In this document: positions 8,357-16,892 of the stretch, one piece after another
Numbering within the stretch: position 1 is the stretch's first letter
Layout of the letters: the number at the start of each line of letters is the position of its first letter
NCBI RefSeq assembly: GCF_051201625.1
Contig: NZ_CP179203.1
Location: 2,976,001 to 3,040,000, forward strand
From: Shimia sp051201625
GTDB lineage: Bacteria; Pseudomonadota; Alphaproteobacteria; Rhodobacterales; Rhodobacteraceae
Direction of reading: 5' to 3'
DNA: 64,000 nt
Made by a program: the position numbers and the translations under genes
Notes under the pieces: generated by a model
Databases searched by the model: none
Told to the model about the DNA's origin: nothing
Seen by the model: only the letters and a program-made list of their open reading frames with translations

Positions 8357-9784
8357 CTAAATCAAAGCTGGTTTTTTGTTTTTCACGTGACGTGCCATTA
8401 ACCTTTTCTGCAAATGTCTTGTAGGCACAAATCTTACAGGCTCCTGAGCGTTGCTTTCACAGATTAGTTCAGGAAACAACAAAGAAATTTCATGCCTTCC
8501 CTCGGGTGAAAGTGCTCGTCGTGCCTCATTTCCGAGATACAAACTCTCTGACTGAGCACCCTCCACATTAAGCAGTTGGTGGCTGTCAAACAAAAGGTGG
8601 ACGTACTCTACCTCTTCCACTGATGTATCTATAAATATGCCTGGCAGAGAAGTAAGTTGGACTGCGGCAATCAGAACCTCACGTTTCCCAAACATTCTTT
8701 CTGCTACCTGTGAAGAAACGGACATCCGGTGTTGGCGAGAAACAAGAAGATCCCGTTTTGGCAGTTGGTTACCCAAAGCACCAGCGACAATCCGCACCGG
8801 TCTAAGATTTTCGTTATGGAAAAGAGCAGACGCGTCAAAGTGGCGGCGGCCAATCCATCGGATACGCTGCGGCCCATCGTCGACTGTCACCACATGATCA
8901 CTCACTTTTAGACGATCAATGTCAATGTGACCACCAGGGATTTGAACACGAGTGCCCGCAGTAAAACAAGGAATAAGCCCATCTTCAAAGGAGACTATAC
9001 CAACTGTTTCGTTGATATGGTTTTCTTCAATATCAGAAGATTGTTCCTCCTCAATGAAAACACTTACGTCGCTATTTGACTGATTGGAGATAACAACCGT
9101 CGCTGTGTCTGCTCCATTTATTGTTTGCGTCTCAGCCAGCACCACGCTGTCAGCGAAAGTGGCACCAAGGCTCAGGAGATCGGAGTTCTCGTCGACACCA
9201 CCAAATGAATTTGCCGTACCGGATGTTGAGTCGCCCCCCGGTTCAATCGCGATCCAGCCAACTGTTTCAACCGAGTGTATACCATCCTGCGCTTCTTCCT
9301 CCTGCAGCGTCAAATCAAACCCCGAGGTCGTGATATTACTGGGATCACTGTCCACCGTATTGGTATCGAATTCCGACATCACAGATGTCAGTACAACAGG
9401 AGGCGTTGAGAACGAGGCGTTAAATATCGCACTTCCACCCGTATTTTGATTGCTGCTGGAAATAGAAGTGGTACCTGCTTCAATGGTTCGCCCATCTGGG
9501 AGAAAATGAACCCCCTGTTCGATAGCGAGCCAGCTTATCGTCTCAGTCGCACCGTGTGGTCCATCGTGATACTCCCATTCTTCTATTATAAAAGTGAAAG
9601 ATGTGGTGTCACCATTCGCGTCAAGATTCTGGCTGGTGACACGTAGGACAAATTGATCACCGCCATTATTCGTCGCACTGAGCGCAAATACTGGATCAGT
9701 GAGGGCTTCAGTAAGATTGACTGATATCGGTTGGTCTTCTGTCGGAGAATTCGTTGTTACGCTTCCCGCTTCACCAATAGCCAT
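8357..9784 (-). CDS. Hint-domain protein with H-type-lectin-like N-terminal repeats
   Basis: A 475-residue protein. From about residue 272 it carries a Hint (hedgehog/intein) domain of the bacterial Hint_2 type: the opening PCFTAGTRV with its nucleophile-position cysteine, then DIDRLKVSDHVVTVD, IRWIGRR, the SRQHRM block and a block ending LLFDSHQLL. The N-terminal 270 residues hold three repeats of about 90 residues, each ending in an acidic run and an ET-(V/I)-(G/S)-W-(I/L)-A-I-E-G-type strand; the middle one (PVVLTSV ... GFDLTLQEEE ... VGWIAIEPG) closely follows the H-type lectin pattern. There is no classical signal peptide. Roseobacter Hint_2 proteins are often thought to be exported, but their role is unproven. 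Confidence 0.75.
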   Translation of the reverse strand: MAIGEAGSVTTNSPTEDQPISVNLTEALTDPVFALSATNNGGDQFVLRVTSQNLDANGDTTSFTFIIEEWEYHDGPHGATETISWLAIEQGVHFLPDGRTIEAGTTSISSSNQNTGGSAIFNASFSTPPVVLTSVMSEFDTNTVDSDPSNITTSGFDLTLQEEEAQDGIHSVETVGWIAIEPGGDSTSGTANSFGGVDENSDLLSLGATFADSVVLAETQTINGADTATVVISNQSNSDVSVFIEEEQSSDIEENHINETVGIVSFEDGLIPCFTAGTRVQIPGGHIDIDRLKVSDHVVTVDDGPQRIRWIGRRHFDASALFHNENLRPVRIVAGALGNQLPKRDLLVSRQHRMSVSSQVAERMFGKREVLIAAVQLTSLPGIFIDTSVEEVEYVHLLFDSHQLLNVEGAQSESLYLGNEARRALSPEGRHEISLLFPELICESNAQEPVRFVPTRHLQKRLMARHVKNKKPALI

Positions 9785-10421
9785 TGCCGTTTCAACAAGA
9801 GAGTTCTCTTGCCCCTTTTACCCATATTTTATAACGCTATTACCCGCGCATTCTGACTTGTTCATCAATTACAATAAATTTTAATGAATTATGTGGCCAT
9901 TTTTGGGCTTTTTTTTGGGCATTTATCGAAACAACTCCATGAAATAATAATCATATTTGAAAGTATTAGACATAAATGATGGCAGCCTAGAAATGGTTTG
10001 GTTGAGTGTGTTCTGTTGGTCTTGCGTCATCGTAAATACCGGCTGGCGATACCGTCCTTCAAGGCGGGGAGGATGTTAATAATCATCCCTAAAATAGAAG
10101 AATTGAACCCAATTATTGAGGAATACGCTTACGTTTACCCGTCAACACAAAATATGCAGCATTCCGGGAAAAAGGTCGCCTTGATGGCTCAAATCACGCT
10201 GCCAATGCCGAAATTTCAACAGCTGAGCGTTGGTATATGAAACTTGCCAGTCACAGATTTAGCGACATCCGTAAATCGAAAGTATTGTTCGCAGCGTTTT
10301 GTAAAGAACAATGTCGTGTAATGCGCTCACTCTGTCAAAACACCTCATTATTGAGTTCAATTGCCCTTAGATATTGAAATTAAGGCAAACGTGTTCTTTC
10401 AAACCCCGAAATTACCAACGG
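9785..10421. other. Intergenic region upstream of the Hint gene; possible gene relic
   Basis: About 640 bases. Next to the Hint gene lies a palindrome with 7-base arms and a 2-base centre (9796-9811), 12 bases upstream of its start codon. Between about 10119 and 10376 one plus-strand frame reads protein-like (FREKGRLDG, ISTAERWYMKLASHRF) but has no start codon near its beginning, and a different frame gives the 80-codon ORF 9998-10240. I take this as a possible gene relic of unknown family. Confidence 0.35.
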
Positions 10422-11297
10422 TTAAATTTGTGATATCGAATAAAAGTCTGCTGCCGTGTCATTGAAAACCGCTTGATGCATCTCGCGCGGAATAAGGTCT
10501 CGATAGGTCTGCACCAGTGTGGAATAGTTGGAATACAGCTTGTCCACCGGAAAATTTGACCCAAACATCACGCGATTGGAGCCGAATTGATTTAAGCAGG
10601 TCTCGACAATGGGACGGAAGCTCTCGGATACCCAATCATGTTCAAACATGCCCAAACCAGACAGCTTGCAACGTACCTGCGGCAGATCGGACAGCGCGCA
10701 TAGTTCGGCGGCCCAACGCGCCAGCCCGTCGTTTGATCGGTCATGCGGAGATCCCGCATGGCAAAGCGCGACAGCGGTATCGGGGGCGCGCGCTAGCAAG
10801 TCGGCTGTTTTTCCCATCAACTCCGGTATCAACTGAAGATCAAAGCTCAGCCCGCGTTGCCCAGCGTTTTGCAGGCCAGCAACAAACGCGGGGTTGTCGA
10901 GCAGCGTGTTTGTTCCGGTCACCGCGTCTTCGCCGGGCGCGCGACCAACAATCTGCCGCACCCCGACGACGCTGGGAAGCGCCTGAAAAGCATTCAGCTG
11001 GAAATCCAGATCATCCGCCGTAGCGTCGACAAAAACCACCTGTTTCAACGGCCAGTCGGGATTGGCGCCAGCAATGGATTGCACCCAGCGTGCCTCAGCC
11101 AAGCTGTTTTCCGCTCCGACCTGAACATGTACCGAGGCACTGCCCCCGACAGCCGCGGCCTCATCGCGGAATTCCTCGATGAGGTAGTTGCGTTGAATGG
11201 GCGTTGGGTCACCAAAAAACCGCTCGACGCCGCGCGCCATCAGCCACGGGTAGTGAACTGCAGAAAGATCCCAAAGGTGGTGATGTGCATCAATCAT
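10422..11297 (-). CDS. Amidohydrolase, lactonase type (COG3618-like)
   Basis: A 291-residue metal-dependent hydrolase of the amidohydrolase-2 family. It opens with the metal motif IDAHHHLWD (residues 2-10), has a conserved ALCHAGSP strand with a histidine ligand in the middle, and MFGSNFPVD near residue 245 with the C-terminal catalytic aspartate (SDWP in many relatives, SNFP-V-D here). Relatives include L-fuconolactonase, L-rhamnonolactonase and 2-pyrone-4,6-dicarboxylate lactonase, so opening of a sugar or carboxylic lactone is the likely chemistry. Its start overlaps the stop of the SnoaL-like gene by four bases. Both face away from the ABC transporter and share its operator-bearing promoter. 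Confidence 0.8.
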   Translation of the reverse strand: MIDAHHHLWDLSAVHYPWLMARGVERFFGDPTPIQRNYLIEEFRDEAAAVGGSASVHVQVGAENSLAEARWVQSIAGANPDWPLKQVVFVDATADDLDFQLNAFQALPSVVGVRQIVGRAPGEDAVTGTNTLLDNPAFVAGLQNAGQRGLSFDLQLIPELMGKTADLLARAPDTAVALCHAGSPHDRSNDGLARWAAELCALSDLPQVRCKLSGLGMFEHDWVSESFRPIVETCLNQFGSNRVMFGSNFPVDKLYSNYSTLVQTYRDLIPREMHQAVFNDTAADFYSISQI

Positions 11298-12331
11298 ACC
11301 TGCAACCCCTTTGCGCCTGTTTCACGACCAACGAGAATGCCGGTTGTGCGCGCCAGAATGTCGATACCCTGCATATTCCAAAAATGCAGAAGATCGATGA
11401 AGATCCAATTCTCAACGAGTTTGTCAGCGTCACGACGATAGATATCTATCACGCGAAACTCTGCCGGAGTGGCGGTCGCGGGCATGCCCATGAAGCCGCC
11501 TGCCGGAGTGGCGGTGAAATTAGGCCACCCGAAGAAGCCTCCAAAATTTCCCTCTGCCAAGCGGGCGATATGTGTCGTTTTGGACCGATTAGTAAGCGTA
11601 GCTCGGAACGGCCCAGAATGCTGTTTGGCGTAACGTTCAATTGTGAAGGTCGCACCAATACCCTCTGGTCCCCACCAGATCATGTCCTCACTCCATGTTC
11701 GGCGCAGTTCATCCGCCAGCCCAAGTCCGCTGTCCCATTGGCCTAAATCACGGATCATGTCTTCTATAACAGCGAGGGTTTTCAGCCCCGCGGCAGGATT
11801 TTCCTGTTCGAACATCAAACCATCATGGGTCATAGGGCCGGGTTGTACCAGATGAGCAGCAGTTTGCATTGGAAAGGGCTGAAGACCGGCCTGAACCATT
11901 AAGTGAGGGATGTCGAAATACATCGCCGTTTCGGTGATCTTGTTGTTTTCGACGCGGTGAAACTCGCAGTACCTCAACATGGCAATCTTTCCTGTTGGGG
12001 GAATGCCAAGCCACGGCTGGTCGAACAGGCCCATCAGATGGCCCATTGAAACGACCCATACCCCACCCTGCTCCACAATGGTATTTTGACCCGCCATAAA
12101 GATATCCATGCGGCGCTGCATACAGGTCAGAGCGGCGCGTAAGGGTCGCCAGAATGATTCGGCGACCTCGCACGCAGATGAAATTTCATCGAACGGATGA
12201 AACCCGCGCCAAAGATAATCTATTGATGTGAAGGCTTCCAACGCCATCAAAATATCACCGCCGCTTGCCCCATCAAGACGCTCATAATATTCCCTAACAA
12301 GCTGTTTTTCATTTCCAAAATCAGAGATCAT
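11294..12331 (-). CDS. SnoaL-like (NTF2-fold) protein, two-domain, copy 1
   Basis: About 345 residues forming two SnoaL/NTF2-like halves. The first ends in a strand pattern CEFHRVENNKITETAMYFD and the second begins with WWGPEGIGATFTIERY and ends DIYRRDADKLVENWIFIDL. The same W-x-G-x-x-G-x-G signature recurs in the two neighbouring SnoaL genes at 16893 and 18745. SnoaL-fold proteins are small cyclases, isomerases, hydratases or binding proteins; the reaction here is unknown. The frame is open back to 12394, but the ATG at 12331 (MISDFGNEKQ) fits the domain start and leaves the operators outside the gene. First gene of the leftward operon. Confidence 0.8.
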   Translation of the reverse strand: MISDFGNEKQLVREYYERLDGASGGDILMALEAFTSIDYLWRGFHPFDEISSACEVAESFWRPLRAALTCMQRRMDIFMAGQNTIVEQGGVWVVSMGHLMGLFDQPWLGIPPTGKIAMLRYCEFHRVENNKITETAMYFDIPHLMVQAGLQPFPMQTAAHLVQPGPMTHDGLMFEQENPAAGLKTLAVIEDMIRDLGQWDSGLGLADELRRTWSEDMIWWGPEGIGATFTIERYAKQHSGPFRATLTNRSKTTHIARLAEGNFGGFFGWPNFTATPAGGFMGMPATATPAEFRVIDIYRRDADKLVENWIFIDLLHFWNMQGIDILARTTGILVGRETGAKGLQV

Positions 12332-12360
12332 CGGAGGCTTTCTAGTTTTTTTTGATATTT

Positions 12361-12376
12361 TTGCATTCGATTGCAA
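12361..12376. promoter_or_regulatory. LacI-type operator 1
   Basis: TTGCATTCGATTGCAA is a 14-of-16 palindrome with the central CG typical of LacI-family operators. It lies 30 bases upstream of the leftward SnoaL gene start and about 84 bases upstream of the rightward transporter gene, in their shared promoter region. A LacI-family regulator is encoded in the same cluster (20558-21577). Confidence 0.65.
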
Positions 12377-12415
12377 AAACAAGTTGCCAAACAAATCACC
12401 CGATGTCTATGGTCT

Positions 12416-12444
12416 TTGCAAACGCATGCAAAATTGCTTGCAAT
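12416..12444. promoter_or_regulatory. LacI-type operator 2 with an adjacent half-type site
   Basis: At 12416-12431 the sequence TTGCAAACGCATGCAA repeats the pattern of operator 1 (TTGCA arms, central CG, 12 of 16 symmetric). Directly after it, 12433-12444 (ATTGCTTGCAAT) is a shorter palindrome with the same half-site. The centres of operators 1 and 2 are 55 bases apart, near five helical turns, which would allow looping. The site lies just upstream of the ABC ATPase ribosome site, where binding should block transcription. Confidence 0.6.
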
Positions 12445-12459
12445 AAGTAGGGGAAAGAT

Positions 12460-13509
12460 ATGGCTGAAATTCAGCTCCGCAATTTGTCCAAACGTTGGGG
12501 ATCTTTCGTGGGTGTTCACGAGTTTGACCTCACCATTGCTGACAAAGAGTTTTTGGTTCTTCTTGGGCCGTCTGGGTGTGGAAAAACCACAACAATGCGG
12601 ATGATTGCGGGGCTTGAAGACGTCACCGAAGGTGACATTCTAGTCGACGGAAAGCGGGTCAATGATCTTGAGCCAAAAGACCGCGACGTGGCGATGGTTT
12701 TCCAAAGTTATGCACTCTATCCGAACATGAATGTCTATGAAAACATTCGCTTTCCTTTGCGCGTACGTGGTGTTGATCCCAAAACCCATGATGAAAAAGT
12801 TCGCAGAGCCAGTGCCATGGTTGAACTTGACGATTTTCTACACCGCAGACCGGCCGAGTTATCAGGCGGTCAACGCCAGCGCGTCGCACTTGCCCGCGCG
12901 GTTGTGCGTGAACCGAACGTATTCTTAATGGACGAACCACTTTCCAACCTAGATGCCAAGCTACGGGTTTCGACCCGCGCGCACATCAAGAACCTATCAC
13001 ACGAACTGGCTGTAACGACGATCTACGTGACCCACGACCAGATTGAAGCCATGACACTCGCGGATAGGGTCGTTATCATGAAGGAGGGAGTGGTGCAGCA
13101 AGTGGGCACGCCTGTTGAAATTTACGACAATCCCGCAAATGCGTTTGTAGCCAGCTTCATCGGCAATCCTGCGATGAACCTAATAAACGGAACAATCAAA
13201 GACGGCACATTTACCGCCATTAATGTTCAAATCGCCGGAATTGACGCGGCCGATGGCGCTGTAACGCTCGGTTTCCGTGCTGAAGATGCCAAAGTTGTCG
13301 AGAGCGGTGGGCAGATCAATTCGCCAATCTACACAATGGAACTCTTGGGAGATGCGACAATGGTCAGCGTGCGCATTGGCGGCGCATTAGTATCTGTTAA
13401 AGCGGACAAAAACTATCGGGCTGCAATCGACGAAATAGTGTCGATTGAGGTGCCAAGAGAGCACTGCCACCTATTCGAAGCAGAAACAGGTGCGCGTATC
13501 GGGGGGTAG
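12460..13509 (+). CDS. CUT1-family ABC transporter ATP-binding protein (MalK/UgpC type)
   Basis: A 349-residue ATPase for a carbohydrate-type importer. Motifs are the Walker A GPSGCGKTT (about residue 36), Q-loop VFQSYALYPNM, signature LSGGQRQRVALARA, Walker B VFLMDEPLSNLDAKLR and switch histidine in YVTHDQIEAMTLADR. The C-terminal 110 residues carry the TOBE/OB regulatory fold of MalK-type proteins. It starts at an ATG after a GGGGAAAG ribosome site. First gene of the rightward operon, ahead of the binding protein and the two permeases; having the ATPase first is unusual but not rare in Rhodobacterales. Confidence 0.93.
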   Translation: MAEIQLRNLSKRWGSFVGVHEFDLTIADKEFLVLLGPSGCGKTTTMRMIAGLEDVTEGDILVDGKRVNDLEPKDRDVAMVFQSYALYPNMNVYENIRFPLRVRGVDPKTHDEKVRRASAMVELDDFLHRRPAELSGGQRQRVALARAVVREPNVFLMDEPLSNLDAKLRVSTRAHIKNLSHELAVTTIYVTHDQIEAMTLADRVVIMKEGVVQQVGTPVEIYDNPANAFVASFIGNPAMNLINGTIKDGTFTAINVQIAGIDAADGAVTLGFRAEDAKVVESGGQINSPIYTMELLGDATMVSVRIGGALVSVKADKNYRAAIDEIVSIEVPREHCHLFEAETGARIGG

Positions 13510-13587
13510 CCCCCTCAACTTCCCGCCTCGGCGGGGTAATCGGGTGCAGGCTTCGAAGATGCATCCACTATTAGGGAGAAAACAAAA

Positions 13588-14817
13588 ATGTTTCTTAAGA
13601 AAATAGCGCTTTCTAGCGTTCTTGCAATAACGGGTGGGAGTGCTTTTGCAGCTTGCGAAATCAACGCCAGGGTCAGCATTGTTGGCAATGAATTTCCTGC
13701 GATTCAGACCGTCGGCGCCGGTGCCGCTGAATGTATGGGAGGAGAGGTGACTTCAAACCTGACAGCTGACCACCAGAAGGTGAACGTCGCGGGTATGCAG
13801 GGCAATCCAGCTGAATACACAGCCGTTATCGACAACAACTCTGTTTTAACATCCATGTTGAACGAAGACCTAATCCGTCCTTTGAATGATCTGGTTGAAA
13901 AGCACGGCGCAAGCCTCAAGGAAAACCAGCTTATTGTCATCGACGGCAACGTCATGGCAGTCGGCTTCATGGCGAACGCGCAACACCTTGTTTACCGTGC
14001 TGACGTTCTTGATCAAATCGGCGTTGATGCCCCTAGTTCGTACGAAGAACTGTTGGCAGCTGCAAAAATGATCCGCGATCAGGGTATCATGGAGAACCCA
14101 GTCGGTGGCGCTTATGCCGCTGGATGGAACCTAGCTACTGAATTTATCAACATGTATCTTGGACATGGCGGCGATTTTTACAAACCAGGCACTGCCGAAC
14201 TGGCTATTAACAACGCCCAGGGTGTTGCGACACTGACTATGCTGAAAGCACTGTCTGAGTATATGAATCCAGACTTCCTGACCCACGACTCAAACGCAAC
14301 CAACGCTGAATACCGAGCTGGTAACGTTGCACTCATGAACATGTGGGGATCCCGTGCTGCAACTATGCTGGAAGCCGAAGGCATCCCACAGGAGGTTCAA
14401 GACGGTTTTGCAATTGCAGGTCCGATGACTGTTGGTGGTGACGGAACACTTGCGACAACACTATGGTGGGACGGGTTTTCGATTGCCAAGAACGTTTCAG
14501 ACGCTGAGGCAGAAGCCAGCTTTATCGCTTTGGTCCACGCTATTCGCCCTGAAATTTTGGGCGACAACGATACTGCAAAACAAGCAGTCTGGTTGATCGA
14601 TGGATACGAGCCTACTGAGGCAGCTGTTGGTGTATTTGCCGCGGCTGGTGGCAAATCCAAGCCTTATCCATCTTTGCCACAGCAGCCATTGCTGCACTCC
14701 GCACTTGGTGCGGAACTTTCAGACTTCATGCAGGGCAAAGAAAGCGCAGAACAAGCGCTAGGCGATATCACAGCGGCCTACAATGCCGCTGCCAAGGAAA
14801 AGGGTCTCCTGGACTAG
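13588..14817 (+). CDS. CUT1-family ABC transporter substrate-binding protein
   Basis: A 409-residue periplasmic binding protein with a clear Sec signal (MFLKKIALSSVLAITGGSAFA, cut before ACE). The body follows the family-1 sugar-binding fold: NNSVLTSMLNEDLIRPLNDLVEKHG hinge region, then YRADVLDQIGVDAPSSYEELL and the conserved WWDGFSIAKN segment late in the protein. It should capture the cluster's substrate and deliver it to the two permeases downstream. A purely sugar substrate cannot be assumed, since some of these proteins bind polyols or modified sugars. A GC hairpin (13522-13535) lies upstream and a strong one follows the stop. Confidence 0.9.
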   Translation: MFLKKIALSSVLAITGGSAFAACEINARVSIVGNEFPAIQTVGAGAAECMGGEVTSNLTADHQKVNVAGMQGNPAEYTAVIDNNSVLTSMLNEDLIRPLNDLVEKHGASLKENQLIVIDGNVMAVGFMANAQHLVYRADVLDQIGVDAPSSYEELLAAAKMIRDQGIMENPVGGAYAAGWNLATEFINMYLGHGGDFYKPGTAELAINNAQGVATLTMLKALSEYMNPDFLTHDSNATNAEYRAGNVALMNMWGSRAATMLEAEGIPQEVQDGFAIAGPMTVGGDGTLATTLWWDGFSIAKNVSDAEAEASFIALVHAIRPEILGDNDTAKQAVWLIDGYEPTEAAVGVFAAAGGKSKPYPSLPQQPLLHSALGAELSDFMQGKESAEQALGDITAAYNAAAKEKGLLD

Positions 14818-14828
14818 GAACCTTCCTG

Positions 14829-14857
14829 TCGGAGGGGCAAAAACTTGGCCCCTCCGA
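14829..14857 (+). promoter_or_regulatory. Intercistronic hairpin after the binding-protein gene
   Basis: A perfect 10-bp stem (TCGGAGGGGC / GCCCCTCCGA) with a 9-base loop, starting 12 bases after the binding-protein stop and 24 bases before the permease start. No T-run follows, so it is better read as an mRNA stabiliser or partial attenuator that lets the binding protein be made in excess over the permeases, a known arrangement in such operons. Two other importers in this window have comparable hairpins at the same place. Confidence 0.7.
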
Positions 14858-14880
14858 TCTTACCCAATGGGGATAATTTG

Positions 14881-15909
14881 ATGCGGCATTCGACATTTTT
14901 TTGGTTTTTCTTGCCAACAGGAGCCGCGATGGTTTTCTTCATCGCCCTTCCATTGGTATCTGTTGTTGTTCAGTCCGTCTTTGCCCCACACCTGGCCGTC
15001 TTGGTCGAGGTAGAAAGCTGCACACCGCTTCTGGGTTGCACTACCGAAACAAAGATTGACCAAGATGCAACTGCCGAAATACGCGATGCCGCTCCCCTTG
15101 GCCGTTTTATTGGCCTTGATATCTTCTTAGACCGTGGTCACTTGGCTGCAACAGAAGCCGGCCATGCGTGGTCGACGTCCCAAAACTGGGATGAATATTT
15201 CACAAAAATGACAAATTTACCCTTCTACCGGGCCATGGCATTTACCCTGACATTTACTTTTGTAGTTACCCCCTTGGTGATCATTCTAGGCCTAATGATC
15301 GCCCTTGCGATCAATTCGCTTCACGAACGCCTCAAGGGACTTGCGATCTTCTTTTCCCTGCTGCCGTTCGTGGTCACGCCATTGATTGGTTCGCTTGTTT
15401 TGCTCTGGATGATAGACAGTCGCGGGATATTGGGAAGCGCCATTCAATATATGGCAGCCGACCCAAGCCTTTCGCTTAAGGCATCTACGACGCTGACATG
15501 GGTCTCCCTGATCGTCTATGGCGTCTGGCACGCAGCCCCCTTCGCATTTGTAATCTTCTACGCGGGCCTTCAAACAATGCCCAATGACCAGATTGAGGCC
15601 GCACAAATAGACGGCGCAAGCCGTTGGCAGCAGGTGCGTTATGTTGTCGTGCCTCACCTGATGCCACTGGTGACATTCGTTGCGCTGATGCAATTGATGG
15701 ATAATTTCAGGGTTTTTGAACCTATTGTAGGCTTTAGCGCTTCGGCACATGCACAATCATTAAGTTGGTTCATCTTCAACGATTTGGGTGGTGAAACCCG
15801 ACAATTGTCATCCGCTGCCGCGACCTCAGTTCTTACAATCATCGGTGTCGCCATTTTGTTAACACCGGTTCTGATCCGCACCTGGCGCGATTTCAAAGGA
15901 AAAACCTGA
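14881..15909 (+). CDS. CUT1-family ABC transporter permease (MalF type)
   Basis: About 342 residues with six hydrophobic segments and the permease EAA loop near residue 240 (QIEAAQIDGASRWQQVRYVVVPHL), which docks on the ATPase. A periplasmic insert of about 90 residues separates the first two membrane segments; it includes two cysteines (ESCTPLLGC) that may pair. The open frame extends back to 14845, but that would begin inside the hairpin; the ATG at 14881 follows GGGGA at a suitable distance and gives a normal N terminus. The next permease starts one base after this stop. Confidence 0.9.
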   Translation: MRHSTFFWFFLPTGAAMVFFIALPLVSVVVQSVFAPHLAVLVEVESCTPLLGCTTETKIDQDATAEIRDAAPLGRFIGLDIFLDRGHLAATEAGHAWSTSQNWDEYFTKMTNLPFYRAMAFTLTFTFVVTPLVIILGLMIALAINSLHERLKGLAIFFSLLPFVVTPLIGSLVLLWMIDSRGILGSAIQYMAADPSLSLKASTTLTWVSLIVYGVWHAAPFAFVIFYAGLQTMPNDQIEAAQIDGASRWQQVRYVVVPHLMPLVTFVALMQLMDNFRVFEPIVGFSASAHAQSLSWFIFNDLGGETRQLSSAAATSVLTIIGVAILLTPVLIRTWRDFKGKT

Positions 15910-15910
15910 T

Positions 15911-16792
15911 ATGGCAAGTATCGCAAACAAAAGACCCCTTGGGCTTCGGTTGACGATCTATGCGTTTGCAATCTTTTGGTTGATCGTTGCGGCCTTTCCT
16001 TTCCTTTGGACTGCATGGGGAAGCTTCAAGGTAGAACTTGATTTTTTTTCCATCACCGATTGGACATATGCGTTGACCGGAGAACGTACCAAGGCCGAAT
16101 ATGGGAGCCCCTTCACCACTACCGGTTATGCAGGCGCATGGATCCATGAAGAATTCTGGCGCAATGTCCTAAATAGCTTCATCGTTTGTTTCTTTGTTGT
16201 TTGCACTTCTTTGACCATCGGAACATTAGGTGGCTATGCCCTGTCTCGATCTGGGTATCGCTATACGTTTTGGTTGCTTATTGCCGCGTTGATCTTTCGC
16301 GCTATCCCGCCCGTAACCCTTGTGGCTGGGTACCTTTTGCCGTTTTTTGAATGGAACATCTGGGGCATTTTGCCGACAACCATCATTGTAATTGTTGCCA
16401 TCAATCAGCCCTTCACTCTGTGGATGCTGCACAGCTTTTTCCAAAGTATTCCGAAGGAATTGGACGAAAGCGCTAAGGTCGACGGCTGCAGCCAATTTCA
16501 GGCCTTTCGCCGTGTTATTGTGCCCGTCATGTGGCCCGGTGTGATTACCACTGGCCTGTTCAGCTTCCTGCTGGCCTACAACGACTTTGCAGTGACTTCG
16601 ATGCTTTTGTCCGAAGAAAACCGGACCATGATGCCCGAAATATTCGCTTATCTAGGAACAACCTACACGGATGGAAATATCATGTTCGCAGTATCAGCGG
16701 CGGTTTCTGCCATCATTCCTTTGTTCATTCTTGTCATGTTCTTCCAACGCCAGATCGTCGGCGGGCTGACAGCCGGAGCGGTCAAAGGATAA
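15911..16792 (+). CDS. CUT1-family ABC transporter permease (MalG type)
   Basis: A 293-residue inner-membrane protein with six hydrophobic segments and the EAA loop IPKELDESAKVDGCSQFQAF followed by RVIVPVMWPG. It is the second half of the importer channel with the MalF-type protein encoded just upstream. A loop of about 45 residues after the first membrane segment is longer than in MalG, in keeping with the enlarged loop in its partner. The reading frame begins one base after the previous stop, showing tight coupling. Confidence 0.9.
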   Translation: MASIANKRPLGLRLTIYAFAIFWLIVAAFPFLWTAWGSFKVELDFFSITDWTYALTGERTKAEYGSPFTTTGYAGAWIHEEFWRNVLNSFIVCFFVVCTSLTIGTLGGYALSRSGYRYTFWLLIAALIFRAIPPVTLVAGYLLPFFEWNIWGILPTTIIVIVAINQPFTLWMLHSFFQSIPKELDESAKVDGCSQFQAFRRVIVPVMWPGVITTGLFSFLLAYNDFAVTSMLLSEENRTMMPEIFAYLGTTYTDGNIMFAVSAAVSAIIPLFILVMFFQRQIVGGLTAGAVKG

Positions 16793-16852
16793 CGACGAAA
16801 GACTTTTACTAACAACCAGGACTTAAACACAATTCAATGCGCAAAAAACCGA

Positions 16853-16870
16853 TATCAGCGCGCGCTGATA
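16853..16870. promoter_or_regulatory. Perfect 18-bp palindrome
   Basis: TATCAGCGCGCGCTGATA is a perfect palindrome lying between the permease stop (16792) and the next gene (16893). It is flanked by A-runs on both sides. On the plus strand no T-run follows. On the minus strand six T residues follow four bases later, so it could fold as a weak terminator for leftward reading. It may otherwise be a protein-binding site or an mRNA processing point separating the transporter from the enzyme genes. Confidence 0.5.
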
Positions 16871-16892
16871 CAAAAAAAGAGGAAGATCTTGA

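Noticed and set aside
9998..10240. 80-codon ORF as a gene
   Set aside because: No ribosome site or family match, and a different frame over part of the same stretch looks more protein-like; only a possible relic.
14829..14857. Intrinsic terminator after the binding-protein gene
   Set aside because: The stem is strong but TCTTACCC follows instead of a T-run, and the permeases downstream need read-through.
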